This document shows, piece by piece, positions 34,153-44,221 of a stretch of DNA of 64,000 bases. The notes beneath the pieces were generated by a model. That model was given only the letters and a program-made list of their open reading frames with translations. It was not told where the DNA came from and did no database searches. Made by a program: the position numbers and the translations under genes. Positions within the stretch are counted from its first letter, which is position 1. Every line of letters begins with the position of its first letter. Origin of the DNA: Serripes groenlandicus (taxonomy: Eukaryota; Mollusca; Bivalvia; Cardiida; Cardiidae); contig JASEVX010000374.1 of assembly GCA_031761405.1 (NCBI GenBank), positions 1 to 64,000 on the forward strand, in the 5' to 3' direction.

Positions 34153-34305
34153 CATATACATGTATGTATTTGTAACTTGCCGGGATGTGTCGATACCATC
34201 ATGGTACAATGTGATATATGCACAAATTGGTTTCACAAATCATGTGTTAATGCACCTGTGGATATTTCGACAACAGATGCAGACTTTAATTGTAACTTTT
34301 GTTAA
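34153..34305 (+). pseudogene. Second PHD-finger coding fragment
   Basis: In the frame that includes 34165, the DNA encodes CICNLPGCVDTIMVQCDICT then NWFHKSCV, and after a 15-residue spacer FNCNFC and a TAA at 34303-34305. This is a C4HC3 PHD finger: C/C at 34165 and 34171, C/C at 34210 and 34219, H/C at 34234 and 34243, C/C at 34291 and 34300, with the conserved Trp-Phe-His. There is no ATG or acceptor upstream (a stop lies at 34144-34146), so it is a remnant. PHD fingers occur in ORF1 of CR1-type LINEs and in several DNA transposons; the source cannot be decided. The longer overlapping frame at 33932-34408 is its shadow. Confidence 0.6.
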
Positions 34306-35439
34306 TTATTTGGCTATTATAATGATAAGATATGTGATTAAATTGGCAACATTTAAGTTTTTTACTTATAACAGCCTTCAAATACAAATTTGGTTTATAC
34401 GACGGTAAAGAAAGGTTATGGGAATTAAGAAATTGTTTAAATAAGTAAATTTTCCTTTTTCCCACAATGTTTTCAATATATGTTGCTTTTTACTGTTTAC
34501 ACAGCAAGAAAAAAACATTTAACTTATTTGTTATAGATTAGTATTATAGTTGTATATATATATAATTACTAGAAACAAATTAAGATTAAAAGTGTTGTAT
34601 ATATATATATACTTATTGTTTATTTGTTATTTAAATTGTTCTGCCCCTTCCAAGTACCCTACAGAATAGAATGTTGCATGGATCATTTGCCTCGTAGTAT
34701 GGCACATGGAAAACTGTTGAAAGTTACAAAGTAGAAAATGAAGAGGCCCAACAATAACTAGAACTCATGACCCTTCAATCGATTGTAAAGGAGAGGATAT
34801 AATTGAAACAAAACCTATGGCTAGTTACTAGCAACCTATTCTATTCTTGCAATGTTTTCAAATTTCGTCCGCTGCAGATGCGTCAAAAGACATTTACTTG
34901 TCGGAAAATCAATCCATCAATTCTCTTTATTGATATCTATAGATATGATATAAAGAGGAAAGTCGTTAAAACACTTTACAAAGAGATTCCATTTCAGCAT
35001 GATCTCGATTTTTGGTTTAATCTATATCACTGATAAAAGCAATCAAACACATTATATATTTACAAAGAAAACCCCGGATATGATCATATGTAACAAATTA
35101 TACACATTTGCCCATCTTTAATTAAACATTTTTTACAACAAATCATAGCGTCCGCAGATTTGCTCTATATTCTATTGCGTCGGCATTTTCCCTCTATATT
35201 GCATTTGTCCGCATTTTCCCTCTATAATGTATTTGTCCGCAGATCGCGTCCGCACTTTAGACCCTCCCCCCATACCGTTGTATTTATAAATAGAATTCGA
35301 CGATCACGATTTCTCTGCAAATGTGTTACTCTCATTTTAAATGCATTTTATGACGCACATATTTGTTTTTTTAATTCTTTATACGATATTTATATGGCCG
35401 ACAAGTCACAAAGAAAATATTTTCAATTCTGTTTTTATC

Positions 35440-36779
35440 TACCGTATATCCGCGGCCATAAGTCGACTTCGGCCATTAGTCGAGGGTCCAGTTTGACCCC
35501 AATTTCGGTGGTTTTGAGGTTACTCCCAGCCATAAGTCGGGGGTCGACTTTTTAAAAATTTCGGCCAAAAATTAAAAAAAACATGGTTCTCGATGTAAAA
35601 CTGGATAATGATACATTAAGATAATAATGCACAAACCTGATTTTATAAATCCAAATAAGCCAAACAAACTAACTAGTCCAAATTTCTTAATATATACATG
35701 TTTTAATCTATAAAAATAAAAGAGCGAAACTCGAACAAAGGGTTTTGTCGATATCTACCCTTTAAGACACATTTGTCCGATTTCACACATGAAAATTAAT
35801 CCTTTCAATGTTTTCAAAAAATGATTAGTTAAAAGTAAAACAAACACAGGAATTATTGCATTGACGCAGTTTATTAAAAGTGTGTGTAATAAACAGAGAG
35901 GTGAAGACAAGGGTTGTAAAGGTCTATGGAAAGAAGTTTGGACTCTATGGTTATATACAAACGGTTGTAATTTCCCCTGGAACAGGCTGTAGTTACAACC
36001 GACTTGCATTAGCCCTATAACTAAACTGTTTGTCGCTGAAAAACACAGGGCTCAAATAAATGACGTCACTAATTTACCAGCTGAGATTGTAGGCCGCGAC
36101 AAATAAAATACACCCATATAAATTAATGTTAAATTTACGATCCTATTATAGCTTAGTAATACTTGTGTGATTAAACTGCACATACTCTTTTTGTATGACG
36201 TAGCTCATTTGTTGGGGAAAATAGTTTGCGGAAATAAAGGTCTATATAGATTTCACTCTTACCCATTTTCACATGCATTTATACGCATCTGCAGCAGACT
36301 TCTCTTGATAGAGTTCTGACAAAAGGAGAAATTACTACATTTTCTTTAAATTGGACAAATTAACTTTGAATTGAAAAGGATTTTAAAGGATATGGTATTT
36401 ATTTTTCCTTTGTTTACGGCTTTGAAACTAGATAAAAAAAATGTAAGGAAAGGATGCATCGCTGATAAAAAGCAGTATCTCTATTTCTCACAACGTTTTC
36501 TTTCCAACACTGTCTGCTACATCTGCATTTAAAGTTACAAATACGTGGTAGTAACTGTTTACAATGAGGTACCTCCAACTCGATGGTTATATGCAAAACG
36601 GTTGTAATTTCTCCTGGAATAGGCTGTAGTTACAACCGACTTGCATTAGCCCTAAAACTGTTTGTCGCGTGTAAAATATAGCCTTAGGAGAGATTGTCAT
36701 TCAGTCATAAGTCGAGTCCCTGCTTCAACACCAAAATTTGAGTCTCAAAAATTCGACTTATGGCCGCGGATATACGGTA
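35440..36779. mobile_element. 1.34-kb TA-flanked TIR element (Tc1/mariner- or pogo-like)
   Basis: Perfect 27-bp inverted ends at 35440-35466 and 36753-36779, beginning TACCGTATATCCGCGGCCAT. The outermost TA on each side fits a TA target duplication. Subterminal AGTCGA/TCGACTT words recur inside. No transposase. A segment of about 92 bp (ACGGTTGTAATTTCCCCTGG, GTAGTTACAACCGACTTGCA) is present twice, at 35940-36031 and 36578-36668, on both sides of a decayed MITE B (about 36255-36560). Confidence 0.8.
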
Positions 36780-37148
36780 CATTTTCAATGCGTGATTGAA
36801 AATTCAAATACCGTATCTGGAGCTTAAATCGGAAATAGTTCTCCCTGTAGCAGTTCACTCATTGAGATTTATAAATCTCTCCGCGTTCATGTTTTAAAAT
36901 ACAATGTTTCATTTTATTTCGTAACTCTCTTTGAATATAAGAACCACATAAGAAAACAAAGACGATATAAATATATCATTATTTCAAAAATCGTGATACA
37001 TTTGAAAAGTAAGAGCAAGTATTGAGTACTACTTTCACACGTATGAAATTTAGGAACTTTTCCATAAGACGTATGGCTTCAGAATTGCAGCTACTAAATT
37101 TGTTTGTTCCAAACAAATAAAAACAAAGAACAACACACTTGTTTTTAT

Positions 37149-37768
37149 TAGCTCCACTGGCTGAAAGCCAGTCGAGCTTATGTCATGGCGAATTGTCCGT
37201 CGTGCGTGCGTGCGTGCGTGCATGCGTGCGTGCGTTAACTTTTTCCTTTAAACAACTTCTTCTCCCTAACCACTTGGCCAATTTGGTTGAAACTTCATGG
37301 GAAGCATCCTCTCAATGTCCTCTACTAAATTTCTTCAAATTTTTTTGATCCATTCAAAATTCTGGTTTCCATGGCAACCAAAAGAAAAAAATAGTGAGAA
37401 CTTAAAAAATCTTCTTCTCCGAAAAGTGTCAGGCCGATTTTCAAATAATTTTGTAGAAATGTTCCTTGGGTGACCCTTTATTAGATTCCTTCAAGAAATT
37501 TTGATTGGGCGAAAAACATGGCCGCCAGGGGGCGGGGCTTTTTTGCCTTATATAGTTATAGTGAAAACTTAAATAATCTTCTTCTCAAAAAGTGTTCAGC
37601 AGATTTTCAAATAATTATGTAGAAATGTTCCGTGGGTGACCCTCTATCAGATTCCTTTAAGCCATGGTGGTTGGTAAAAAAAATAGCCACCACGGGGCAG
37701 GGCTGTTTGGAGATTTTATTTTTGCCTTATGGCCGTGGAGCGATACTGGCCCTCTTGGGCCTCTTGTT
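37149..37768 (+). mobile_element. E-class rolling-circle-like element E2
   Basis: Fold-back AGCTCCACTGGCT-GAA-AGCCAGTCGAGCT right after TTTTTATT, then a (GTGC)n stretch, then E-type units (GATTTTCAAATAATTTTGTA, ACATGGCCGCCAGGGGGCGG). It ends with the hairpin GGCCC-TCTT-GGGCC and TCTTGTTT. The 5' end resembles H while the body resembles E. Confidence 0.8.
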
Positions 37769-38284
37769 TAATGTTTTTTATATCAATCACTTGATAATAG
37801 AGTTCTAATTTTGACCCCCAACATTTATAAGATGACCCTCAACTTTGATGACAAGGGGGTCACAATGACCCTTAAGTTTAAAAGCTTAGGGAAAACCCTG
37901 TTAAAGTATGATATAATTAGGATGCCAAGCTAATATCATTTTGAGAAAAAGAGAAAGCTCATGTCTTCAGCGATTTAACCCTTATCTCATTGTTTTAAAA
38001 GTAGATTGCTGCAAAGGTGTCCACTTTTGACTTTAAAGAGGAAGGGTAAAATGACGTGCTATTGCATACAAATTCTAAATTGTCTGTTTTGTGGTTTTAA
38101 TGAAAAATAATAAAATTCAAATATTCTGACAAACATCTTGAAAAGTGTATGTGGAATTCACAAATCTTATAATATGCCCCTCAGTTGATAACTGTTTATT
38201 CAACTACTATAATGTTAGTGTTATGCATAACTGCACTATGGATATCCGGCGACATTGATGCGTTGCATCAACTTTCTCTTGTTT

Positions 38285-39313
38285 TTAGCTCTACTGGCCA
38301 AAGGCCAGAAGGGCTTATGTCGTGGCGATTTGTCCGTCGTCCGTGCGTGCGTGCGTGCGTGCGCGCGTGCGTGCGTGCGTAAACAATTTCTTGTTAACAC
38401 GATACAGTCTTCACTTTTGATTGTATCTTAACAAAACTTATACAGTAGTTAGATATCCATGAGAGCTCGGTTCCTTTCGAAAACCAGCCAGATCCGCCCA
38501 TGCATGACTGGATTATGGCCCTTGAAATGGTCAAAATTGTTATAAAAGAGCTTGTTAACACGATACAGTCTTCACGTTTGATTGTATTTCAACCAAACTT
38601 ATACAGTAGTAAGATATCCATGAGAGCTCGGTTCCTTTTGAAAACCAGCCAGATCCGCCCATGCATGACTGGATTATGGCCCTTGAAATGGTCAAAATTG
38701 CTATAAAAGAGCTTGTTAACACGATACAGTCTTCACGTTTGATTGTATTTCAACCAAACTTATACAGTAGTTAGATATGCATGAGAGCTCGGTTCCTTTC
38801 GAAAACCAGCCAGATCCGCCCATGCATGACTGGATTATGGCCCTTGAAATGGTCAAAATTGCTATAAAAGAGCTTGTTAACACGATACAGTCTTCACTTT
38901 TGATTGTATCTCAACCAAACTTATACAGTAGTAAGATATCCATGAGAGCTCGGTTCCTTTCGTAAACCAGCTAGATCCGCCCATGCAAGACTGGATTATG
39001 GCCCTTGAAATTGTCCAAATTGCTATAATTGAGCATGTGAACACAATAGAGGCTCCATTTACTATCTGATCTTCACCAAACTTAGATAGTAGTTAAATAT
39101 TGATGAGAGCTTGGTTCCTTTTGAAAACCAGCTAGATCCGCCCATGCAAAACTGGATTATGGCCCATGAAATTGTAAAAATTGCTATAATACAGCTTGTG
39201 AACACAAAAGAGCCTCCATTTACTATCCGATCTTCACCATACATACATGCTCTGGATTGAAAATGACCAAAGAACCATACCAGTAGAGCATAGGCCCTCA
39301 TGGGCCTCTTGTT
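38285..39313 (+). mobile_element. Rolling-circle-like element H
   Basis: Starts at the 3' end of J2: TTTTTAGCTCTACTGGCC-AAA-GGCCAGAAGGGCT folds, followed by (GTGC)n at 38341-38380. Body of five to six units of about 161 bp (GTTAACACGATACAGTCTTC, ATGAGAGCTCGGTTCCTTT, ATCCGCCCATGCATGACTGG). It ends CCAGTAGAGCATAGGCCC-TCAT-GGGCCTCTTGTT. The two hairpins therefore also carry inverted AGCTCTACTGG words. Confidence 0.85.
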
Positions 39314-39356
39314 ATTGTATTTGAATCATATAGTTTGTATGGATTTTGTTTTCAAA

Positions 39357-39576
39357 TCGAGGGCTTGGTGTGAAACGGTTTAACTAAAACCTATTTTGAA
39401 AACCCTGGTTTAGGGGCAATTTTGACTCCTTTGTAAACAATGCAAATTACTGAGCAATGGCACCTAAATTTCCATTGTTTACCAAGAAAAATGAATAAAG
39501 ACTTCATGGCGAGGTGATTAACCTTGGTAAAAAAATAGCATTTTAGTTACAACCGTTTCACGCCAAGCCTTCGAAA
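39357..39576. mobile_element. 220-bp MITE with 28-bp inverted ends
   Basis: TCGAGGGCTTGGTGTGAAAC then GGTTTAACTAAAA at the left; the right end reversed reads TCGAAGGCTTGGCGTGAAAC then GGTTGTAACTAAAA. Inside is AACCCTGGTTTAGGGG, a CAGGG terminus next to CCTAAAC on the minus strand. Confidence 0.65.
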
Positions 39577-39714
39577 TGTTCTCAAATGCGAATTAGGACG
39601 CCCGTGATTCAACACAATTCTTGTTACAAAAGAACGTTTTAGCCCCGTCATTTTCTGAGCATGCATGAATCTCAAAAGATTCGAACATACTGTTCATCAG
39701 CTCATACCATGTGG

Positions 39715-39872
39715 AAATACAGTAGTGTAGTGGAAGAGCGTCGGCCTTTCGTGCCAAAGGTTCCGGGTTTAAAACCCCTGATGAGCGGCTTCTGCCTTTA
39801 AGATTTTTCACACAAACGGCGCGATTTCTGGTTAAGTGTTCCAGGAAGCAGACAATGAGCGTGATTAATATA
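39715..39872 (+). repeat. tRNA-derived SINE, second family
   Basis: AGTAGTGTAGTGGAAGAGCG (box A), GGCCTTTCGTGCC (anticodon arm) and CCGGGTTTAAAACCCC (box B), then ACACAAACGGCGCGATTTCT and CAGGAAGCAGACAATGAGCG. The same body is at 53185-53268. Confidence 0.65.
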
Positions 39873-39993
39873 AGCTGAAAGCTTTTTTGCGCTATAAGCT
39901 TATTAAACTAAACCATAACGTGTTATGAGCATACTGTTTATCACCAAGTAATCGAACGCCAGCTCATGTCTTGTTTTGTGTGTACTTCTTATT

Positions 39994-40190
39994 CAGAGGT
40001 CCAGATAAGGAGGGGGTTTACAGGTATTTTCCCCCGCAATATCTCTCTTATTATCCAACCCAAACCCTATGTTGTAAGTACTCAAAAGAATCGTCTCATT
40101 ATAACGATTCTTTTGAGTACCTACAACATAGGGTAAGCAGATAAAATAAGGATTTTAGAACAAGCGAAACGCTCCTTATCTAGATCTCTG
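39994..40190. mobile_element. MITE family D, copy 2, with long central hairpin
   Basis: Ends CAGAGGTCCAGATAAGGAG and, reversed, CAGAGATCTAGATAAGGAG. At 40064-40134 a palindrome with arms of about 34 nt contains GTACTCAAAAGAATCGTCTC facing ACGATTCTTTTGAGTAC. The hairpin sequence is shared with D1, 31 kb away. Confidence 0.9.
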
Positions 40191-40223
40191 GTGTTATTGA
40201 TGTTTTACAAAGAGTCCTTTACA

Positions 40224-41105
40224 CAGGGCCTCCGCTGTCGGTCGCCAAAGTCGCCAATTGCGAAGAAATAATAAAAGTTGCGCAAGAAAAAAAGAATTTG
40301 CGAAACAGCTTGCGAAAGCAAAATCTCGGCAAATTGAGCCGCCATTTTGTTTTATAAATGCTCTAAGCGGCGTATATTTTCAATGATACAAGCATTCTAT
40401 TGACTTTCGTATCTCTGTGTATGCGACTAACGGTAACTTTAAAAGGTAACCAGTCTTGATATTTGACAATGTGAAGGCCAAGCGACTGTTGTTTTTCACA
40501 CGTTTTATCAATATATCGGACAAATTAGTGTTATGAACGATTGATCGATGTTGTTATTACCGACTAAAGAGGGACGATCGTTAACAGTTTGTTTGTTTGT
40601 ACTTTGATGTTTCTGATTGGACGTACATTTTAATTTGAACACCGTGTTTGGTCCGTAATCAGGAGCGTGTATGACCAAACATTTGATGCGGATTTCAATT
40701 GATGGCCCCAGTGTTGAACATTTTGATTTTAAGGATGACTTTAAGGTTTGGGCTGGTTTAAAGACTCCCAGAATTCTGGTTTGAGACTGATGTTCTTGTA
40801 TATATATACTGTATGTAAATATAATCATGTTTTAAATGGAACAGAAATGAAAAATATGTGCTTTTCATACATCTTATGTTATTTCATAAATAATACATGT
40901 GCTATTGCTAAAGACATGAATGAAATAAAAGAGAGAAAAAACAATACATTTCGTTTTACAGTGTTTTTTATACCCTTTATTTGTTGATGTTTAATTGGCC
41001 TTCAAAGTTGGTCAATTTTGGCTCCAACTATTTTATTTTGGCTCCTTTTTTTTCAATTTGGCGAAAGTGTTGGCGAAAGAAAATAAATAGCCAGGGGAGG
41101 CCCTG
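40224..41105. mobile_element. hAT-like non-autonomous element h3
   Basis: Ends CAGGGCCTCCGCTG and, reversed, CAGGGCCTCCCCTG (13 of 14). Flanks TTTACA at 40218-40223 and 41106-41111. Subterminal GTCGCCAAAGTCGCC at the left and TTGGCGAAAGTGTTGGCGAA at the right are inverted GCGAAA/TTTCGC-type repeats. 882 bp; no transposase frame. Confidence 0.8.
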
Positions 41106-41146
41106 TTTACATATTTTGATCTGTGTATAGCAGTGTTGTCCTAAAC

Positions 41147-41178
41147 CAGGGACGTAGATATTTTAAACTACGTCCCTG
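41147..41178. mobile_element. 32-bp palindromic micro-element between 7-bp direct repeats
   Basis: CAGGGACGTAG - ATATTTTAAA - CTACGTCCCTG with perfect arms, flanked by CCTAAAC at 41140-41146 and 41179-41185. It looks like an extremely shortened transposon: two ends and almost nothing between. Confidence 0.55.
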
Positions 41179-41396
41179 CCTAAACTGATATAATGTATTT
41201 TGCCGGCCCGGTCATAATTTAAGATTAATATGACTAATGAGGACGTGGATTTTCATAATGACAAACACTAAGTAAGTAATGAACGTAAGCCATTTTAGTA
41301 TAGTGCCTTTCATTGCCGTGTTTATACATCATCACCTCATAAATACAACTATTGATATAAATAATACCCGCCTCAATGGGTCTATAAGTCATTTTA

Positions 41397-41525
41397 ACCT
41401 TTCAATAAACAGTCGTATTTTGACACATCAAAAGCATCCGCCTTTTGAAAATATTGTGACAAAAGGATAGATTGCTCATGAAAAGCAATTCAATCTTTTT
41501 TTTCATATTTGTCTGCTGTATTTGT
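41397..41525. mobile_element. MITE family B, decayed copy
   Basis: AACCTTTCAATAAAC at the left, ATATTGTGACAAAAGGATAG, hairpin ATTGCTCATGAAAAGCAATT, then TTTGTCTGCTGTATTTG. The right end is lost. Confidence 0.5.
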
Positions 41526-41621
41526 TTTCTATGTTCGTGCAAGAACCCCGCCCCCTCCCCCCATAAGCAACAATAACAGAAAACAAACAAAACATTAATC
41601 ACTAAACGGAAAATATAATAC

Positions 41622-41880
41622 GCTGTGGTCGAGTGGTTAGCGTCGGGGATTGTCCCGGGTTCGATCCCCCAGTCACGGCATCTCGGTCATGGCGGAGTGC
41701 CCTTGGGCAAGGCACATTTTCTAGCCTAGTACTGGTTCGGTTTACCCAGGGATCATGAATAAGTGAAATCTCGCCGTGATATAACTGAAATCAGGGAGTA
41801 AAATTAGCGGTCGCCCATTGCGACTAAATATTCGGCTGGACCACCTACGATTTCAAAATCGTCGTCCAGCCGGCGACCTT
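41622..41880 (+). repeat. tRNA-derived SINE followed by a fold-back
   Basis: Head: CTGTGGTCGAGTGGTTAGCG (box A) and CCGGGTTCGATCCCCCAG (box B), ending TCACGGC. Body: GTGCCCTTGGGCAAGGCACA, a core motif shared by many animal tRNA-SINEs, then CGCCGTGATATAACTGAAAT. The usual continuation (ATTGTTGAAAACGGCG) is replaced by CAGGGAGTAAAATTAGCGG and a fold-back at 41811-41878 (GGTCGCC...GGCGACC, CGGCTGGAC...GTCCAGCCG). A CAGGG-ended element probably inserted here. Confidence 0.75.
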
Positions 41881-42014
41881 AAATATTGCATTTTCTATAC
41901 TCTAGACCCCATGTTATTTTTGTTGTTGATGGAATCATCAAAAACTGATGAAGTTTATCAACTGTTAGAGAAATTGTCTTTTTTCTAATTGCCAGATCCA
42001 AAATAGCCCCTTTT

Positions 42015-44182
42015 TAGCTCACCTGAGCTTTGCTCAAGGTGAGTTATTGTGATCGCCTTTTGTCCGGCGTCCGTCGTGCGTCGTGCGTCGTGCGTCAACT
42101 TCTTCTCCTCAGTAACCAGTGGGTCAATTTGGATGAAACTTCACAGAAAGCATCCTCTCAATGACCTCACCAGAATTCCTTCAAATTTTTGGGATCCATG
42201 CAAAATTCTGGTTTCCATGGCAACGAAACCGAAAAAACTTCAAAATTCTTCTTCTCCCGAATTGGTTGGCAGATTTTCAAATAATTTTGTAGAAATGTTC
42301 CTTGGATGACCCTCTATCAGATTCCTTCAAGCCGTGTTGATTGGTCGAAAAACATGGCCGCCAGGGGGGGGCGGGGCTATTTTGCCTTATATGGCTATAG
42401 TGAAAACTTAAAAAATCTTCTCCTCCGAAAGTGTAAGGCCGATTTTTAAATAATTTTGTAGAAATGTTCCTTGGGTGACCCTCTATCAGATTCCTTCAAG
42501 CCATGTTGATTAGTCAAAAAACATGGCCGCCAGGGGGGGCGGGGCTATTTTGCCTTATATGGCTATAGTGCAAACTTAAAAAATCTTCTCCTCCAAAAGT
42601 GTCGGGCCGATTTTCAAATAATTTTGTAGAAATGTTCCTTGGGTCATCCTCTATCAGATTCCTTCAAGCCATGTTGATTGGTAAAAAAACATGGCCGCCA
42701 GGGGGCGGGGCTATTTTGCCTTTTATGGCTATAATGAAGACTTAAAAAATCTTCTCCTCCATAAGTGTCAGGCCGATTTTCAAATAATTTTGTAGAAATG
42801 TTCCTTGGGTGACCCTCTATCAGATTCCTTCAAGCAATGTTGATTGGTCGAAAAACATGGCCGCCAGGGGGCGGGGGCTATTTTGCCTTATATGGCCAAA
42901 GTATAAACTTAAAAAATCTTCAACATCTTCTCCTCAGTAACCAGTGGGTCAATTGGGATGAAACTTCACAGAAAGCATCCTCTTAATGACCTTACCAGAA
43001 TTTCTTCAATTTTTTTGGGATCCATGGAGAATTCTGGTTTCCATGGCAACAAAACGAAAAAAACTTCAAAATTCTTCTTCTCCCAAACTGGTTGGCAGAT
43101 TTTCAAATAATTTTGTAGAAATGTTCCTTGGATGACCCTCTACCAGATTCCTTCAAGCCATGTTGATTGGTCAAAAAACACGGCCGCCAGGGGGGCGGGG
43201 CTATTTTGCCTTATATGGCTATAGTGAAAACTTAAAAAATCTTCTCCTCCGAAAGTGTCAGGCTGATTTTCAAATGATTTTGTAGAAATGTTCCTTGGGT
43301 GACCCTCTATCAGATTCCTTGAAGCCATGTTGATTGCTCGAAAAACATGGCAGCCAGGGGGGGGGGGGGCTATTTTGCCTTATATGGCTATAGTGCAAAC
43401 TTAAAAAATCTTCTCCTCCAAAAGTGTCGGGCCGATTTTCAAATAATTTTGTAGAAATGTTCCTTGGGTCATCCTCTATCAGATTCCTTCAAGCCATGTT
43501 GATTGGTAAAAAAACATGGCCGCCAGGGGGCGGGGCTATTTTGCCTTTTATGGCTATAATGAAGACTTAAAAAATCTTCTCCTCCATAAGTGTCAGGCCG
43601 ATTTTCAAATAATTTTGTAGAAATGTTCCTTGGGTGACCCTCTATCAGATTCCTTCAAGCAATGTTGATTGGTCGAAAAACATGGCCGCCAGGGGGCGGG
43701 GGCTATTTTGCCTTATATGGCCAAAGTATAAACTTAAAAAATCTTCAACATCTTCTCCTCAGTAACCAGTGGGTCAATTGGGATGAAACTTCACAGAAAG
43801 CATCCTCTTAATGACCTTACCAGAATTTCTTCAATTTTTTTGGGATCCATGGAGAATTCTGGTTTCCATGGCAACAAAACGAAAAAAACTTCAAAATTCT
43901 TCTTCTCCCAAACTGGTTGGCAGATTTTCAAATAATTTTGTAGAAATGTTCCTTGGATGACCCTCTACCAGATTCCTTCAAGCCATGTTGATTGGTCAAA
44001 AAACACGGCCGCCAGGGGGGGCGGGGCTATTTTGCCTTATATGGCTATAGTGAAAACTTAAAAAATCTTCTCCTCCGAAAGTGTCAGGCTGATTTTCAAA
44101 TGATTTTGTAGAAATGTTCCTTGGGTGACCCTCTATCAGATTCCTTGAAGCCATGTTGATTGCTCGAAAAACATGGCAGCCA

Positions 44183-44221
<39 letters not shown>

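Larger units (their letters stand above)
26296..37900. mobile_element. 11.6-kb hAT-like composite insertion h2
   Basis: Ends CAGGGTTTTCC and GGAAAACCCTG are inverted and flanked by TTAAAG (26290-26295, 37901-37906). Joining across it restores the J sequence seen intact at 11130-11150. Just inside both ends are GACCCCCAACA words. The interior is a nest of other insertions (E1, the TTTGCAAA element, element i, a TA-flanked element, E2), so the original element was much shorter. No transposase recognised. Confidence 0.75.
25372..38283 (+). mobile_element. Rolling-circle-like element J, copy 2, opened by an 11.6-kb insertion
   Basis: 25377-26295 and 37901-38283 together align with J1 (10237-11738) in order. 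The 5' fold-back is reduced here (GTCGCCGGACTTC; CGGGC arms deleted). The 3' hairpin TTGATGCGTTGCATCAA and CTTTCTCTTGTT are intact. Relative to J1 it lacks about 210 bp after CACAAATCTTATAAT. It ends where element H begins. Confidence 0.8.

Noticed and set aside
33932..34408. 158-codon frame
   Set aside because: No motif of its own; the PHD finger is encoded in an overlapping frame.
39396..39440. Third full element with CCTAAAC-CAGGG on the minus strand
   Set aside because: The opposite end (GTTTAGG-CAGGG orientation) was not found, so only the junction is reported.
41622..41690. Functional tRNA gene
   Set aside because: A and B boxes are good, but the sequence runs on into a SINE body and the acceptor and anticodon stems do not form a full cloverleaf.
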